Position numbers and translations under genes: made by a program. From NCBI RefSeq assembly GCF_009939225.1, contig NZ_JAACJR010000008.1, forward strand, positions 679,107 to 743,106: 64,000 nt of DNA, in the 5' to 3' direction. The stretch's first letter is position 1. Each line of letters begins with the position of its first letter. The notes below the pieces were generated by a model that was not told where the DNA came from, ran no database searches, and worked only from the letters and a program-made list of their open reading frames with translations. The stretch comes from Sediminibacterium soli. GTDB taxonomy: Bacteria > Bacteroidota > Bacteroidia > Chitinophagales > Chitinophagaceae. Below, piece by piece: positions 9,204 to 19,272 of the stretch.

Positions 9204-9728
9204 ATGCAGGCAGATACGATCTACCAAAAAATCAGGGAAATCAGGGCCTGCAGGGTCATGCTCCATTTTTTGACCTGGCCCTGCTGTACGGAGTAACAAA
9301 AGCCCTGAACCAGGCCGTAAAACGCAACAGCAACCGCTTCCCGGATGATTTTATGTTTCAACTAACTGAGAAAGAATGGGATGCACTGATGCGGTCACAA
9401 AATGTTACCGCATCATCCGCAGAAATCAGAAAACGCAACAAACAATCCCTTCCCTACGCATTTACAGAGCATGGCGTAACCATGCTGGCATCGGTGCTGC
9501 GCAGCGATAAGGCGGTTCATGCAAACATTTTCATCGTCAGGGGCATTCATCAGTTTACGGCAGTTGGGACAGCAATACACGGAACTGGCCCAAAAGCTGT
9601 CCAGGCTTGAGAAAAGCAACCAGGAGCAGTTCAGGGATATTTACAAAGCATTAAACTACCTGGTCGAGAAAAAACAACAGCAGGAAGATTTCAGCAAACG
9701 CAGAAGAATCGGGTTTACAGCGCCCTGA
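9204..9728 (+). pseudogene. Frameshifted ORF6N-domain gene
   Basis: Pieces of one ORF6N-domain protein lie in alternating frames. Frame 1 has [20 protein letters not shown]; a frameshift near 9270-9280 moves to [20 protein letters not shown]...[21 protein letters not shown] and [20 protein letters not shown]; a second shift near 9540-9550 returns to [19 protein letters not shown] with a coiled tail ending 9728. ORF6N proteins are mostly phage- or mobile-element-associated DNA-binding proteins, so this is probably the relic of a small mobile insertion. It cannot make a full product unless both shifts are sequencing errors. Confidence 0.8.
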
Positions 9729-9755
9729 GACCGGTGCACGGGTAATGGTACCAAT

Positions 9756-9784
9756 AAAAATCCCCCGGATGTCGGGGGATTTTT
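9756..9784. terminator. Bidirectional intrinsic terminator
   Basis: AAAAATCCCCCG (9756-9767) pairs perfectly with CGGGGGATTTTT (9773-9784) around a 5-base loop. It separates the ORF6N relic and the convergent DinB-fold gene. Confidence 0.92.
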
Positions 9785-9796
9785 ATTCAGGGGCGG

Positions 9797-10402
9797 TTAT
9801 TTTTTCGGGAAATTCGGATCGGCTTTTACCTCGTTCATCTGCTGCATATGGCGGTTGCTGTGCGCACCGATAAACAGCAGCATCTGGAAGCTGTCGAAAC
9901 TGGCGAATGGCAGCGCGTTCACATGGTTGCGCAGATCGTCGTTGGTATTGTTCACATATTCGATCAGCTTGTCGCGGCTTTTGCTGAACGATTCCCAGGC
10001 TTCGCTCATGCTTTTGTAGGGCGTGTTAAGGGGCTCCATGGGTGCAGAAGTCTTTACCTTATTGGTACGGTCTTCGAGCACTTTTATCACCTGGTCATCC
10101 GTCATCTTAACATCAGCTCTTTTTTCAGGCGTGGCCGGGCTCTTGAGTCCCTGCTCAACCATACCCCAAAGCATCTGCTCGGTAATGGCGATATGTTTCA
10201 TACAGTCTTCCACACTCCATTTATCGGGTGCGGGTTTAAATTTCAGCTGCGCTTCGCTGAGACCCTGGGTGGCATCCCAAACGCCCTTCTTGGTCTCTGT
10301 AAGAAAATCGGTGGCTTTTTTACGCTCTTCCTTGCTGATCGTATCAACCAAAGAAAAGGAGAACAGCACGCTGGCTGAGAGTAGCAGGAGTAGTTTTTTC
10401 AT
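9797..10402 (-). CDS. Exported DinB/YfiT-superfamily protein
   Basis: A 201-residue protein with a signal peptide (MKKLLLLLSASVLFSFSL) followed by a four-helix DinB_2-like domain: FLTETKKGVWDATQGLSEAQ, WSVEDCMKHIAITEQMLW, and LFIGAHSNRHMQQMNEV. His in the MKHI and HSNRH segments are in the positions where this superfamily binds a metal. DinB/YfiT proteins are putative metal-dependent enzymes (thiol transfer in some); the substrate is unknown here. The signal peptide points to the periplasm. Terminators flank it on both sides, so it is monocistronic. Confidence 0.82.
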   Translation of the reverse strand: MKKLLLLLSASVLFSFSLVDTISKEERKKATDFLTETKKGVWDATQGLSEAQLKFKPAPDKWSVEDCMKHIAITEQMLWGMVEQGLKSPATPEKRADVKMTDDQVIKVLEDRTNKVKTSAPMEPLNTPYKSMSEAWESFSKSRDKLIEYVNNTNDDLRNHVNALPFASFDSFQMLLFIGAHSNRHMQQMNEVKADPNFPKK

Positions 10403-10547
10403 CTGTCAAGTTTTTTATGGTGAATAGGACCTACAAAATACAACCTGCAGACACAAATTCAAACCGGAACAGATGATATTTCCGTAACCTTTTCGGGGCG
10501 GCGCATATTTTCCATCAATGGCGGCCCAAAATCCGCTCATAAACAAA

Positions 10548-10578
10548 AAACGGCTGGCCCTTTCGGAGCCAGCCGTTT
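10548..10578 (-). terminator. Intrinsic terminator after dnaK
   Basis: AAACGGCTGGC (10548-10558) pairs with GCCAGCCGTTT (10568-10578); on the minus strand the stem is followed by a T-rich tract. It lies 20 bases after the dnaK stop. The remaining bases 10403-10547 show no gene. Confidence 0.88.
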
Positions 10579-10598
10579 ACTTTTATCTGTCAGGCTGA

Positions 10599-12503
10599 TT
10601 ACTTCACTTCTTCGAATTCCGCATCGGTTACGGTTTCTCCGCCACCCTGCGCGCCTGCATTCGGCTGGGCGCCGCCATCAGCGCCCGGCTGACCGGCTGC
10701 CTGCTGCGCTTTGTAGATCTCTTCGCTGGCGGCTGTCCAGGCGGTATTCATTTCCGTCATCGCGGCATCAATGGCTGCGATGTCCTGGTTTTTATGAGCC
10801 GTTTTCAGGTTTTCCAGCGCCGCTTCGATCGGCGCTTTTTTATCGGCAGGTATCTTATCGCCGAACTCCTTGATCTGTTTTTCGGTCTGGAAGATCATGC
10901 TGTCCGCACCGTTCAGTTTCTCCACTTTCTCGCGTGCTTCCTTATCCGCAGATTCGTTTGCTTTTGCTTCGGCTTTCATTCTCTCCACTTCTTCCTTACT
11001 CAGACCGCTGCCCGCTTCGATACGGATCTTCTGTTCTTTACCGGTGCCCTTGTCTTTTGCACTTACATGCAGCATACCGTTGGCATCGATATCAAAAGTC
11101 ACCTCGATCTGGGGTACGCCTCTCGGGGCCGGCGGTATACCATCCAGGTTAAACATACCCAGGCTCTTGTTCTGGTTAGCCATTGGCCGTTCGCCCTGCA
11201 ATACATGTATCTGCACACCCGGCTGGTTATCGCTGGCTGTTGAATACACTTCTGTTTTCTTGGTGGGAATGGTTGTATTGGAAGCGATCATGGTGGTCAT
11301 TATACCACCCATGGTTTCGATACCCAGGCCCAGCGGGGTCACATCCAGCAGCAGCACATCTTTTACCTCTCCTGTCAGCACCGCACCCTGAATAGCGGCA
11401 CCGACTGCCACCACCTCATCGGGGTTAACACCCTTATTGGGTTTTTTGCCAAAGAATTTCTCCACGATCTCCTGTACTTTGGGGATACGTGTGGAACCTC
11501 CCACCAGGATCACTTCATCGATCTGCGAGGTACTGTAACCCGCGTCTTTCAAAGCGGCCTCACAGGGTTTCAGACAGCGCGCAAACAGGTTATCTGCCAG
11601 CTGCTCAAACCTTGCACGGCTCAGTTTGGTCACCAGGTGTTTGGGCACGCCGTCCACTGCGGTGATATAAGGCAGGTTGATCTCCGTTTCGGCGGATGAG
11701 CTCAGCTCGATCTTTGCTTTTTCGGCAGCTTCCTTCAAACGCTGCAGGGCCATCGGGTCCTTTCTCAGGTCGATCGCTTCCTGCGATTTGAACTCATCGG
11801 CCAGCCAGTCCATGATCACTTTGTCAAAATCATCACCACCCAGGTGGGTATCGCCATTGGTCGATTTCACTTCAAATACGCCATCACCCAGTTCGAGGAT
11901 AGAGATATCGAAAGTGCCGCCGCCAAGGTCAAATACGGCGATCTTCTGGTCGGCATGTTTTTTATCCAGACCATAGGCCAGTGCAGCAGCCGTAGGTTCG
12001 TTCACGATACGCCTAACGGTCAGTCCCGCAATTTCGCCGGCTTCTTTGGTGGCCTGGCGCTGGGCATCGTTGAAGTAGGCCGGAACGGTGATCACCGCTT
12101 CGCTTACCTCCTGGCCCAGGTAGTCTTCGGCCGTTTTCTTCATTTTCTGAAGGATCATGGCAGAAATCTCCTGCGGCGTGTACAGCCTGTCATCAATGGC
12201 CACACGCACTGTATTATTGTCGCCTTTGGCTACTTTATAGCTCCAGTGGCTGATCTCTTCGGTCACTTCGTCAAACCTGCGGCCCATAAAGCGTTTTACG
12301 CTGCTGATGGTGTTCTGCGGGTTGGTGATCGCCTGCCTTTTGGCCGGATCCCCTACTTTACGCTCGCCGTTCTTCAGGAATGCCACTACCGAGGGCGTGG
12401 TTCTGCGCCCCTCGTCGTTGGCAATCACTACCGGCTCGTTACCCTCCATTACGGCAACGCAACTGTTCGTTGTTCCGAGGTCAATTCCAATTATTTTACC
12501 CAT
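10599..12503 (-). CDS. dnaK: Molecular chaperone DnaK (Hsp70)
   Basis: A 634-residue Hsp70. The ATPase domain starts [20 protein letters not shown] and has [46 protein letters not shown] and [11 protein letters not shown]. The substrate-binding domain includes [18 protein letters not shown], and the C-terminus ends in a Gly/Ala/Gln-rich linker and EFEEVK. With DnaJ and GrpE it folds nascent and stress-damaged proteins; neither partner is next to it, as is common in this phylum. I see no CIRCE operator (TTAGCACTC-N9-GAGTGCTAA) in the 271 bases upstream. Confidence 0.97.
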   Translation of the reverse strand: MGKIIGIDLGTTNSCVAVMEGNEPVVIANDEGRRTTPSVVAFLKNGERKVGDPAKRQAITNPQNTISSVKRFMGRRFDEVTEEISHWSYKVAKGDNNTVRVAIDDRLYTPQEISAMILQKMKKTAEDYLGQEVSEAVITVPAYFNDAQRQATKEAGEIAGLTVRRIVNEPTAAALAYGLDKKHADQKIAVFDLGGGTFDISILELGDGVFEVKSTNGDTHLGGDDFDKVIMDWLADEFKSQEAIDLRKDPMALQRLKEAAEKAKIELSSSAETEINLPYITAVDGVPKHLVTKLSRARFEQLADNLFARCLKPCEAALKDAGYSTSQIDEVILVGGSTRIPKVQEIVEKFFGKKPNKGVNPDEVVAVGAAIQGAVLTGEVKDVLLLDVTPLGLGIETMGGIMTTMIASNTTIPTKKTEVYSTASDNQPGVQIHVLQGERPMANQNKSLGMFNLDGIPPAPRGVPQIEVTFDIDANGMLHVSAKDKGTGKEQKIRIEAGSGLSKEEVERMKAEAKANESADKEAREKVEKLNGADSMIFQTEKQIKEFGDKIPADKKAPIEAALENLKTAHKNQDIAAIDAAMTEMNTAWTAASEEIYKAQQAAGQPGADGGAQPNAGAQGGGETVTDAEFEEVK

Positions 12504-12774
12504 GTTTTGTTGAATTTCAGATGAATAATCGGTTTTTAAGTGTCAATCATTATGCCACCCGCCAAAAAATGAAAAATTGGCAGGTTGATTTTTCCTTAAC
12601 ACACATTATTGCAGATTCATATATGAAAAAAGCCTTAGAATCTGCCAGATTGTGCAATAATTGAGCACCAATCACTACCTTCATTTGCATGATCAGTTTT
12701 CCGGCGCCTGGTCCTGCTAAAAATCCAATCCTGGCTAATCCTAAGTTTTCGTAACCCCCCAGGAAATCATACGT
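12504..12774. other. Divergent intergenic region dnaK / DUF5686 gene
   Basis: The 271-base region holds promoters for two divergent genes. The one visible structure is the inverted repeat GCAGATTC (12611-12618) / GAATCTGC (12638-12645), flanked by ATTGC and GCAAT further out. No ORF is convincing and no classical heat-shock operator was recognised. Confidence 0.4.
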
Positions 12775-15312
12775 GTGAATAGATCTGTAACCAGGTACGT
12801 ATTGTTGGTGCTGTGTATGGCGCTGTGTGGCATCGGTATATCGCAGTCTTCCCAGGTGCGCGGCCGGATCCTCAACCATTTTACCAAAGAAACCGTTCCC
12901 TTTGCAAGCGTTTACTGGAAAAGAGCCGGCTTTGGCGGAGTATCCGACAGCCTGGGTAATTTTCTGCTGCGCAGCAGCCACCACCAGGTAGACACCCTGG
13001 TTGTAAGCTATGTGGGTTTTTCCGATGTGATGCGCCGGATCACGCGGGGAAAAGACACCGCGGAGCTGACGATGATGCTGGACCAGGTAAAACAAAGCAA
13101 CGAGGCGGTTGTTAAATCCAAATTCAACAAAGGACTGCGCTGGTGGAAATACATCGTAAACCACAAACCGCAGAACGATCCCTACCGGCACGACAGTTAT
13201 TCTTACGAGCTGTACAACAAAATAGAGATCGATATCAACAATATCAAACGCGATTATTTTGAAAACAAAAAACTTTTCAAACCTTTTGCGTTCATACTGG
13301 ATAATATCGACAGCGTTTCCGAGAAAGCGCCGTTCCTGCCCGTATACCTTACCGAATCGCTCTCGGATTACTACTACGCAACCAACCCCTACAAAGTGCG
13401 GGAAGAGATCAAAGCCGCCAAGATCAGGGGTGTGAAAAATGAAAGCATCCTGCAGTTCATCGGCGGCATGGGACAGCGGGTGAACATGTACCAGGACTAT
13501 ATCAACATCTTCGGCAAAGAATTCATCAGTCCGCTGAGCGCCGTAGGCGATAAATACTATAACTACCGCGGCGCCGATACACAGGTGATCGGCGGTGAAA
13601 AATATTTTCACCTCTATTTCACACCCAAAAGCGCCGGTGAGAATTCCTTCAGCGGCGATTGCTGGATCCATGGCCGCAACTGGGGCATCCGCCGCATCAG
13701 CCTCAATATTTCCACCAGTGCCAATATCAACTATGTGAACCGCCTGAGCATTTTGCAGGAATTCAACCTGCAGTCAGACAGCTCCTGGATGTTTGGCAAG
13801 GACAAATTCATCATCGATTTCTCCCCGCTGGGTAAGGAAAAGACATCGTTTATCGCGCGCAAATCGAGTACCTATAAAGATATCCGGATCAACGATACCG
13901 CCATCCTGTCAAAACTGGCGCTGAATGCCGAAAAAGAGGAAGTGGTGGTAGCGGAAGGAGCACGCCTGAAGACCGATGATTTCTGGACCGATAACCGGCA
14001 CGAAACACTCAGCACCAACGAACGCAAAGTGTACTGGATGATGGATACCCTGAGATCCATGCCCGTTTTTAAAAAGTACATGGATATTCTCACTTTTATC
14101 GTAGACGGACACAAAAAACTGGGCGCCGTGGAAATAGGCCCCTGGTACAAATGGATCAGCGGCAACCAGCTGGAGAAAGTAAGGGTAAGGTTTGACCTTG
14201 GCACTACGGAACAATTCAGCAAATACCTGCGCCTGCACGGCTACCTGGCCTATGGCTTTAAAGACGGAGAGTTCAAAGGAAGGTTTGATATGAACTACCG
14301 TGTTCCCGGCGACAGGGGGCTGAGCATCTTTGCCTCCTACACACACGACCTCGACAATGGCCGCGCGCGCTACAACGACGAAGACATCACCACCGATAAT
14401 GTATTCAGTCAGCTGATCAGGCGGCCGAATATCCGCCAGAAATTCCTTGGCGTGGATGAAATGAAATTCATGATCACCAAAGAATGGAAAAACAAGTTCT
14501 CCGTTCAGCCTTTTGTGTTACGTACAAAATACGATACCCATACCCCCCTGCTGCCGCGCAGGCAACTTGTAACACATGCACTGCAGGATGAGATCATCAG
14601 CACCGAATTCGGTCTTAAGCTACGGTATGCGCCGGGCGAAAAATCCATCACCACGCACCGCAAGGAAAGAAAGCTGAAAACCAACCACCCGGTGTACGAA
14701 CTCAGAACCGTACTCGGTGTGCCTGGTGCATGGTCTTCGAATTACCGCTACGAACGTGTTGCGGCAAATATTACGCATAGCTTCCGCATACCCAGGTGGG
14801 GAAAGGTCAATTACATGGCGTATGCGGGTAAAGTGTATTCGCAGGAGTCGCTGCCGTTTATGCTGCTGGAAATACATCCCGGCAACGAGATCTATTACTA
14901 CAACAGACAATCGTTTAACCTGATGAACCGTTTCGAGTACGTCAGCGATCAGTATGCCGGTATCAATATTGAGCATAACCTGGAAAAAAAATTCATTAAC
15001 CTGCTTCCGTTCATGCGCAAAAGCAATATGCGCCAGTTCTGGAACCTGAAAGCCGTGTGGGGCGATCTTTCCGACGGTAACCGAAAACTCAATATCCAGG
15101 ATTACTACTATGAATACCGCATGCGCTCTCTGAGAGGCGGTGTATATACCGAACTGGGAACCGGTTTCGAAAATATCTTCAAACTGCTCCGCATCGATCT
15201 TGTGTGGCGCTATGCACCCATGCGCAATATTCCTGCAGGACTGCCCCCTTCTCTTTTCAAATCAAAGACCAATGATTTTGGCGTGTTCGGAAGCGTTAGG
15301 TTCCAGTTTTAA
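12775..15312 (+). CDS. DUF5686 outer-membrane protein with carboxypeptidase-like N-terminal domain
   Basis: An 845-residue exported protein. A signal peptide (VLLVLCMALCGIGISQS) is followed by a carboxypeptidase-regulatory-like beta-sandwich (about residues 28-105: VRGRILNHFTKETVPFASVYWK...LVVSYVGF), as in TonB-dependent receptors. The DUF5686 body follows, ending in barrel-like strands and FGVFGSVRFQF. It is probably an outer-membrane protein of unknown ligand. The start is GTG at 12775; no ATG gives the signal peptide. The next gene, encoding a beta-helix protein, begins 97 bases downstream on the same strand. Confidence 0.85.
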   Translation: MNRSVTRYVLLVLCMALCGIGISQSSQVRGRILNHFTKETVPFASVYWKRAGFGGVSDSLGNFLLRSSHHQVDTLVVSYVGFSDVMRRITRGKDTAELTMMLDQVKQSNEAVVKSKFNKGLRWWKYIVNHKPQNDPYRHDSYSYELYNKIEIDINNIKRDYFENKKLFKPFAFILDNIDSVSEKAPFLPVYLTESLSDYYYATNPYKVREEIKAAKIRGVKNESILQFIGGMGQRVNMYQDYINIFGKEFISPLSAVGDKYYNYRGADTQVIGGEKYFHLYFTPKSAGENSFSGDCWIHGRNWGIRRISLNISTSANINYVNRLSILQEFNLQSDSSWMFGKDKFIIDFSPLGKEKTSFIARKSSTYKDIRINDTAILSKLALNAEKEEVVVAEGARLKTDDFWTDNRHETLSTNERKVYWMMDTLRSMPVFKKYMDILTFIVDGHKKLGAVEIGPWYKWISGNQLEKVRVRFDLGTTEQFSKYLRLHGYLAYGFKDGEFKGRFDMNYRVPGDRGLSIFASYTHDLDNGRARYNDEDITTDNVFSQLIRRPNIRQKFLGVDEMKFMITKEWKNKFSVQPFVLRTKYDTHTPLLPRRQLVTHALQDEIISTEFGLKLRYAPGEKSITTHRKERKLKTNHPVYELRTVLGVPGAWSSNYRYERVAANITHSFRIPRWGKVNYMAYAGKVYSQESLPFMLLEIHPGNEIYYYNRQSFNLMNRFEYVSDQYAGINIEHNLEKKFINLLPFMRKSNMRQFWNLKAVWGDLSDGNRKLNIQDYYYEYRMRSLRGGVYTELGTGFENIFKLLRIDLVWRYAPMRNIPAGLPPSLFKSKTNDFGVFGSVRFQF

Positions 15313-15408
15313 CCGGGCCTCATGCAGTTTGTTAAACAGGGCAAATGAATCATTGTCTTCGTTTCACCGCTCCGTTTCGCAACAGCTGCTTAGTGCTTAT
15401 CTTTAAGC

Positions 15409-17604
15409 ATGCAAAGAATACTATCCTGTATCTGGCTGCTGTTGTTTGCCGCGGGTGCCGGTACCGCCGGGGCAGCAGATATACGTTTACAACCCGGCAT
15501 GGTGATCAGGCAATCGGGCAGGGTTGTGCAGGACAGTTACCATCTCAATGCCGACAGCTCGCTTCGCACGGCTTTGATCGAAATTGAAGGACAGGATATC
15601 GTGATCGATTTCAACAACGCGGTGCTCCAGGGCTCGGGCGACCGGTGGCGGCCCGATGCATTTTACGGGCTGGCTGTGCGTATCAGGAAGGGATCAAAGA
15701 ACATCACTGTCAGGAATGCGCGTATCCATGGGTATAAGATCGCCATCCTTGCAGACAGCGTACAGGGACTGGTGATCGATCACTGCGACCTGAGTTATAA
15801 CTGGCGCCAGGAATTGAAAAGCAACCGCGAACGGGAAGACATCAGCGACTGGATGAGCTACCATAAAAATGAGCAGGATGAGTGGATGCGCTACGGTGCT
15901 GCGCTGTACCTCAGGCACACAAACAAAGCCGTAGTATCCAACAATACCGTAACCGGCGGGCAATGCGCGCTGATGATGACGGATTGCGGGAACGCAGAAG
16001 TATACGACAACGATTTTTCATTTAACTCGGGTATCGGCATCGGTTTATACAGGAGCAGCGGGAACAGGATCTACCACAACCGGCTCGACTTCAATGTACG
16101 CGGTTACAGTCATGGCAAATACCAGCGGGGACAAGACAGCGCCGCCATACTCGTATTTGAGCAATGCAACAACAATGTGTTTGCATTCAATACCGCAACA
16201 CACAGCGGCGACGGTTTCTTTTTATGGGCGGGTCAGACAACAATGGACAAAGGCACAGGCGGCTGTAACGATAATTTTATTTACGGCAATGATTTTTCGT
16301 TTGCCCCCACCAACGGCATCGAAGTTACCTTCAGCCGCAACCTGATCATGAAAAACAGGATACGGAATTGCGATCATGGAATATGGGGCGGATACAGTTT
16401 TGATACGGATATCACTGACAACAGTTTTGAAAACAACCGCATCGGCATCGCCATCGAACACGGACAGGGTATCAACATTGCATTGAATGGTTTTAACGGA
16501 GATAAAACGGGTATCAAGCTCTGGTCGAGGGAAAAACAGCCGGCCCACTGGGCCTATGCCAGGCTGCACAATACCGAAAGCAGGAATTACTGGATTGCCG
16601 CCAACCGTTTTACCAATAACCCCGTTGCGATCGATATCATGGGCACCGATACGGTGGTGCTGCAGGGTAATACCAAACTGAATGTATCTCAAAACCTGGT
16701 GGTGGGCGACCGCGCGGAAGACATCGATACCTCGCGCGATGAGGAAATGCTGGATATCGAATACCAGAAAGACGAGCGGCTGCAAACGATCAAAGCCACA
16801 GAACTGCCCGCCGCTGTATTGCCTTCGGGTAAAGAACAGATACGCATCACGCCCTGGGGGCCCTATGATTTCCGTTACCCGCTGCTCTGGCTGAAAAACA
16901 TCGACAGTACCGGCACCTATCATTTCGAGGTATTGGGTGCAAAAGGCAGCTGGGAGATTGCTTCGACAAAAGGTTTCAGCATACAGAGAACGGGAGAAAA
17001 AACATTTCCTTCCGGCCTCAGCGCAAAACCGGATTCGGCCCTGGTGAACAGAAGTATCGATCTGCGGTATACAGGGCCCGGCTTTACGGATGCATACGGC
17101 CGGCGGCATGACAGCGGCGAAGCCCATGTTTTTTCGTACACCGAATTTGATCCCCATCCGCAATGGAATATCGCCTGGTACAAATGGGATGCAGCATACG
17201 ACCCGGCAAAAGGATACGATCGTTTTCAGCAGGTAACGGCAACCGAACCGTTTACGACATCGGTTGCAGCAAAACTGGATTATACCTGGTGGGGAGCGGT
17301 TTCAAAAGGATTACCTGCCGACTCCTTCGCTACCGTAGCGGCCACTACGGTGTTCCTGCCCGGGGATCTGTACGAAGTGGCGGTTACCGCTGATGACTAC
17401 GTTAAGGTTTTTATAGACGGGAAAGAAGTGATCGACGCCTGGGATGCGAAATACACACTGCGTGACGAAGACACGCACCACCGCATACAACTGCGGTTAC
17501 CCGAAGGCGATCATACGATCCGGGTGATACACGCGGAAGACAAAGGACTTGCCACACTGATGTTCTATATACGGCCGGTAAACGATAAGAAGAAGCCCCG
17601 GTAA
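15409..17604 (+). CDS. Secreted right-handed beta-helix protein with PA14-like C-terminus
   Basis: A 731-residue protein with a signal peptide (cleavage near TAGA-ADI). Residues about 60-440 carry many NosD/PbH1-type turns (ITVRNARIHGYKIAI, LVIDHCDLSYN, VVSNNTVTGGQCALMM, NFIYGNDFSFAPTNGIEV, DITDNSFENNRIGIAI, NYWIAANRFTNNPVAI), the signature of a parallel beta-helix seen in polysaccharide lyases and hydrolases. The C-terminal 130 residues (YTWWGAVSKGLPADSF...FIDGKEVIDAW...LPEGDHTIRVIHAED) look like a PA14-type carbohydrate-binding fold. A secreted glycan-binding or -degrading role is likely; the substrate is unknown. Confidence 0.82.
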   Translation: MQRILSCIWLLLFAAGAGTAGAADIRLQPGMVIRQSGRVVQDSYHLNADSSLRTALIEIEGQDIVIDFNNAVLQGSGDRWRPDAFYGLAVRIRKGSKNITVRNARIHGYKIAILADSVQGLVIDHCDLSYNWRQELKSNREREDISDWMSYHKNEQDEWMRYGAALYLRHTNKAVVSNNTVTGGQCALMMTDCGNAEVYDNDFSFNSGIGIGLYRSSGNRIYHNRLDFNVRGYSHGKYQRGQDSAAILVFEQCNNNVFAFNTATHSGDGFFLWAGQTTMDKGTGGCNDNFIYGNDFSFAPTNGIEVTFSRNLIMKNRIRNCDHGIWGGYSFDTDITDNSFENNRIGIAIEHGQGINIALNGFNGDKTGIKLWSREKQPAHWAYARLHNTESRNYWIAANRFTNNPVAIDIMGTDTVVLQGNTKLNVSQNLVVGDRAEDIDTSRDEEMLDIEYQKDERLQTIKATELPAAVLPSGKEQIRITPWGPYDFRYPLLWLKNIDSTGTYHFEVLGAKGSWEIASTKGFSIQRTGEKTFPSGLSAKPDSALVNRSIDLRYTGPGFTDAYGRRHDSGEAHVFSYTEFDPHPQWNIAWYKWDAAYDPAKGYDRFQQVTATEPFTTSVAAKLDYTWWGAVSKGLPADSFATVAATTVFLPGDLYEVAVTADDYVKVFIDGKEVIDAWDAKYTLRDEDTHHRIQLRLPEGDHTIRVIHAEDKGLATLMFYIRPVNDKKKPR

Positions 17605-17634
17605 ACAGTTACCGGAACTTCTTCTGCATTGCAT

Positions 17635-18432
17635 TTATCGTAAAGTAACAGAACCCACATCGGTTACAGCGCCGTTGGTAACAACCACATTGCTGATGGT
17701 TGTATCGCGGTACGAACCTGCTGTAGCTCGGAAACCAAGTTTATAGGTGGCAGCCGGAAGTCCGCGCAACAGGAATGCACCGGTAGCCGCATCGGCAGGC
17801 GTTGATGAAATGGTATCTGCTGCATTCTGGATGGCAAACACCCATCCTTTTGCGGCAACAGGAAGCGTAAATCCTTTAATGCCGCCAGAGGTAGCCACGG
17901 TAAACGGACGTATCACGGGTTTCAGGATATAAGACCCCGAACCGGTTTGTACGATGGAACGGGCAGCATCAAAATCGATCCATATCTTATAGTCAACACC
18001 TGCAATAAGCGTTGCGTTGATATTGAGTTTAAGACCGGATTGCTGGGCAGAAGGCGTGGTCAGCGGGTAAGCAACACCGTTTATCACCACGCTGTTGTTA
18101 GTACCCAGTACCAGGCGAAGCTGGCCGACATTGCCGGCGGGCAGGGTAATAGAACCCAACAGGGTATCGATGCCATTTTTAAAATCGAGCAGGTTATAGA
18201 TGCCCGCACGGCCGAGCTTGAGGGTTTGCCAGCCATCTTCCGAAGCATCTGATGATACTTTCACCTGTACGGATTGAATATCCAGGTATACACGGTCGTA
18301 GGCGGCGGGACCGTCAACAAGGTATACTTTCATAGAAGCGGTACCACCAGCCGCACCGGAATTCTCGTTCTTGCTGCATGACCATAACAATACAGACAGG
18401 AAACCTGTGAGCACAAAAGCGATCTTTTTCAT
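17635..18432 (-). CDS. DUF4382 lipoprotein
   Basis: A 265-residue lipoprotein with a signal peptide ending in the lipobox LLWSC (Cys about residue 19), then the DUF4382 domain (SMKVYLVDGPAAYDRVYLDIQSVQVKV ... ITLPAGNVGQLRLVL ... GVDYKIWIDFDAARSIV) and a C-terminal beta-sandwich that looks carboxypeptidase-regulatory-like (GAFLLRGLPAATYKLGFRA). Location at the membrane surface is inferred from the lipobox; the molecular function of the family is unknown. It is transcribed divergently from imuA. Confidence 0.85.
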   Translation of the reverse strand: MKKIAFVLTGFLSVLLWSCSKNENSGAAGGTASMKVYLVDGPAAYDRVYLDIQSVQVKVSSDASEDGWQTLKLGRAGIYNLLDFKNGIDTLLGSITLPAGNVGQLRLVLGTNNSVVINGVAYPLTTPSAQQSGLKLNINATLIAGVDYKIWIDFDAARSIVQTGSGSYILKPVIRPFTVATSGGIKGFTLPVAAKGWVFAIQNAADTISSTPADAATGAFLLRGLPAATYKLGFRATAGSYRDTTISNVVVTNGAVTDVGSVTLR

Positions 18433-18500
18433 TTTTCATACGTTTAGACCCCATCCTATCAAAAAATCATGCCGAAACCCGTATATATTGGATTGTTTTT

Positions 18501-18527
18501 AAAAATACTAAATTTTTTAGTATTTTT
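18501..18527. promoter_or_regulatory. 27-base palindrome in the imuA promoter region, candidate SOS operator
   Basis: AAAAATACTAAA, TTT, TTTAGTATTTTT: perfect 12-base arms around three bases, 20 bases upstream of the imuA ATG and 69 bases from the divergent lipoprotein start. imuA-imuB-dnaE2 cassettes are typically damage-induced through LexA-type repressors, so this is a good operator candidate. A terminator reading is unlikely because the stem is almost only A/T. Confidence 0.55.
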
Positions 18528-18546
18528 ACCTGACTGAATCCATTCT

Positions 18547-19272
18547 ATGCAGGTTGCCCAGACAGATATAATCGCCAGGCTGCGAAAAGATATTCTTATC
18601 CGTGAGGGTCTGAAAATAAATGCAGCTGCCGCCCTGCCGGATATCGGCCTGGGATCTATGAACCAGGCTTTCCCCGATAAAACCTTCCCTACGGGTTGCA
18701 TACATGAATGTATTTGTGACGACCGGTCGGGTAAAACAGCCACTGCCGGGTTTATTGCGGGCATTGTATCGGTACTGATGAAAGAAGGAAGTGTATCGGT
18801 ATGGATAGGACCGGCCAATACCATCTTTCCGCCCGCACTGGCTGCATTTGGCATAGACCCCTGCAAAATCGTTTTTGTTGAACTGCACCGGGAAAAAGAC
18901 AGGCTCTGGGCCATGGAAGAAGCGCTTGCCTGCGAAGGCCTGTCCGCAGTGGTCGGCGAGATCGCGCAGCTCGATTTCACCGCTTCCCGGAGATTGCAGC
19001 TGGCCGTGGAAAAATCGCATGTAACCGGTTTTGTGATCCGGCAAACAGAACGGTTACAGACCACCGCCTGTGTTGCGCGATGGAAGATCCGCTCCGCTGG
19101 CAGCAGTTTACCGGAGGGTATGCCTGGCCTGGGTTTTCCGCGCTGGCAGGTTGACCTGCTCAGGATACGCAATGGCCGCCCCGGCTCCTGGCAGTTTGAA
19201 TGGAACCGGCAGCATTTTATGGAGCAGAAACCATCCTCTTCTGCCATCTATGCCCGAAAAAAGATCGTGTGA
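18547..19272 (+). CDS. imuA: ImuA-like RecA-related protein of the mutagenesis cassette
   Basis: A 241-residue protein with a degenerate RecA-like core: CIHECICDDRSGKTATAGFIAG takes the place of the P-loop region, followed by VSVWIGPANTIFPPALAAFGIDP and LWAMEEALACEGLSAVVGEI. ImuA acts with ImuB and DnaE2 in damage-induced translesion synthesis. Its stop codon overlaps the imuB start (TGATG), so the genes are translationally coupled. Sequence conservation in ImuA is weak; the assignment leans on gene order as well as the motifs. Confidence 0.85.
   Translation: MQVAQTDIIARLRKDILIREGLKINAAAALPDIGLGSMNQAFPDKTFPTGCIHECICDDRSGKTATAGFIAGIVSVLMKEGSVSVWIGPANTIFPPALAAFGIDPCKIVFVELHREKDRLWAMEEALACEGLSAVVGEIAQLDFTASRRLQLAVEKSHVTGFVIRQTERLQTTACVARWKIRSAGSSLPEGMPGLGFPRWQVDLLRIRNGRPGSWQFEWNRQHFMEQKPSSSAIYARKKIV

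Noticed and set aside
12504-12774. CIRCE heat-shock operator before dnaK
   Set aside because: No TTAGCACTC-N9-GAGTGCTAA or close variant is present.
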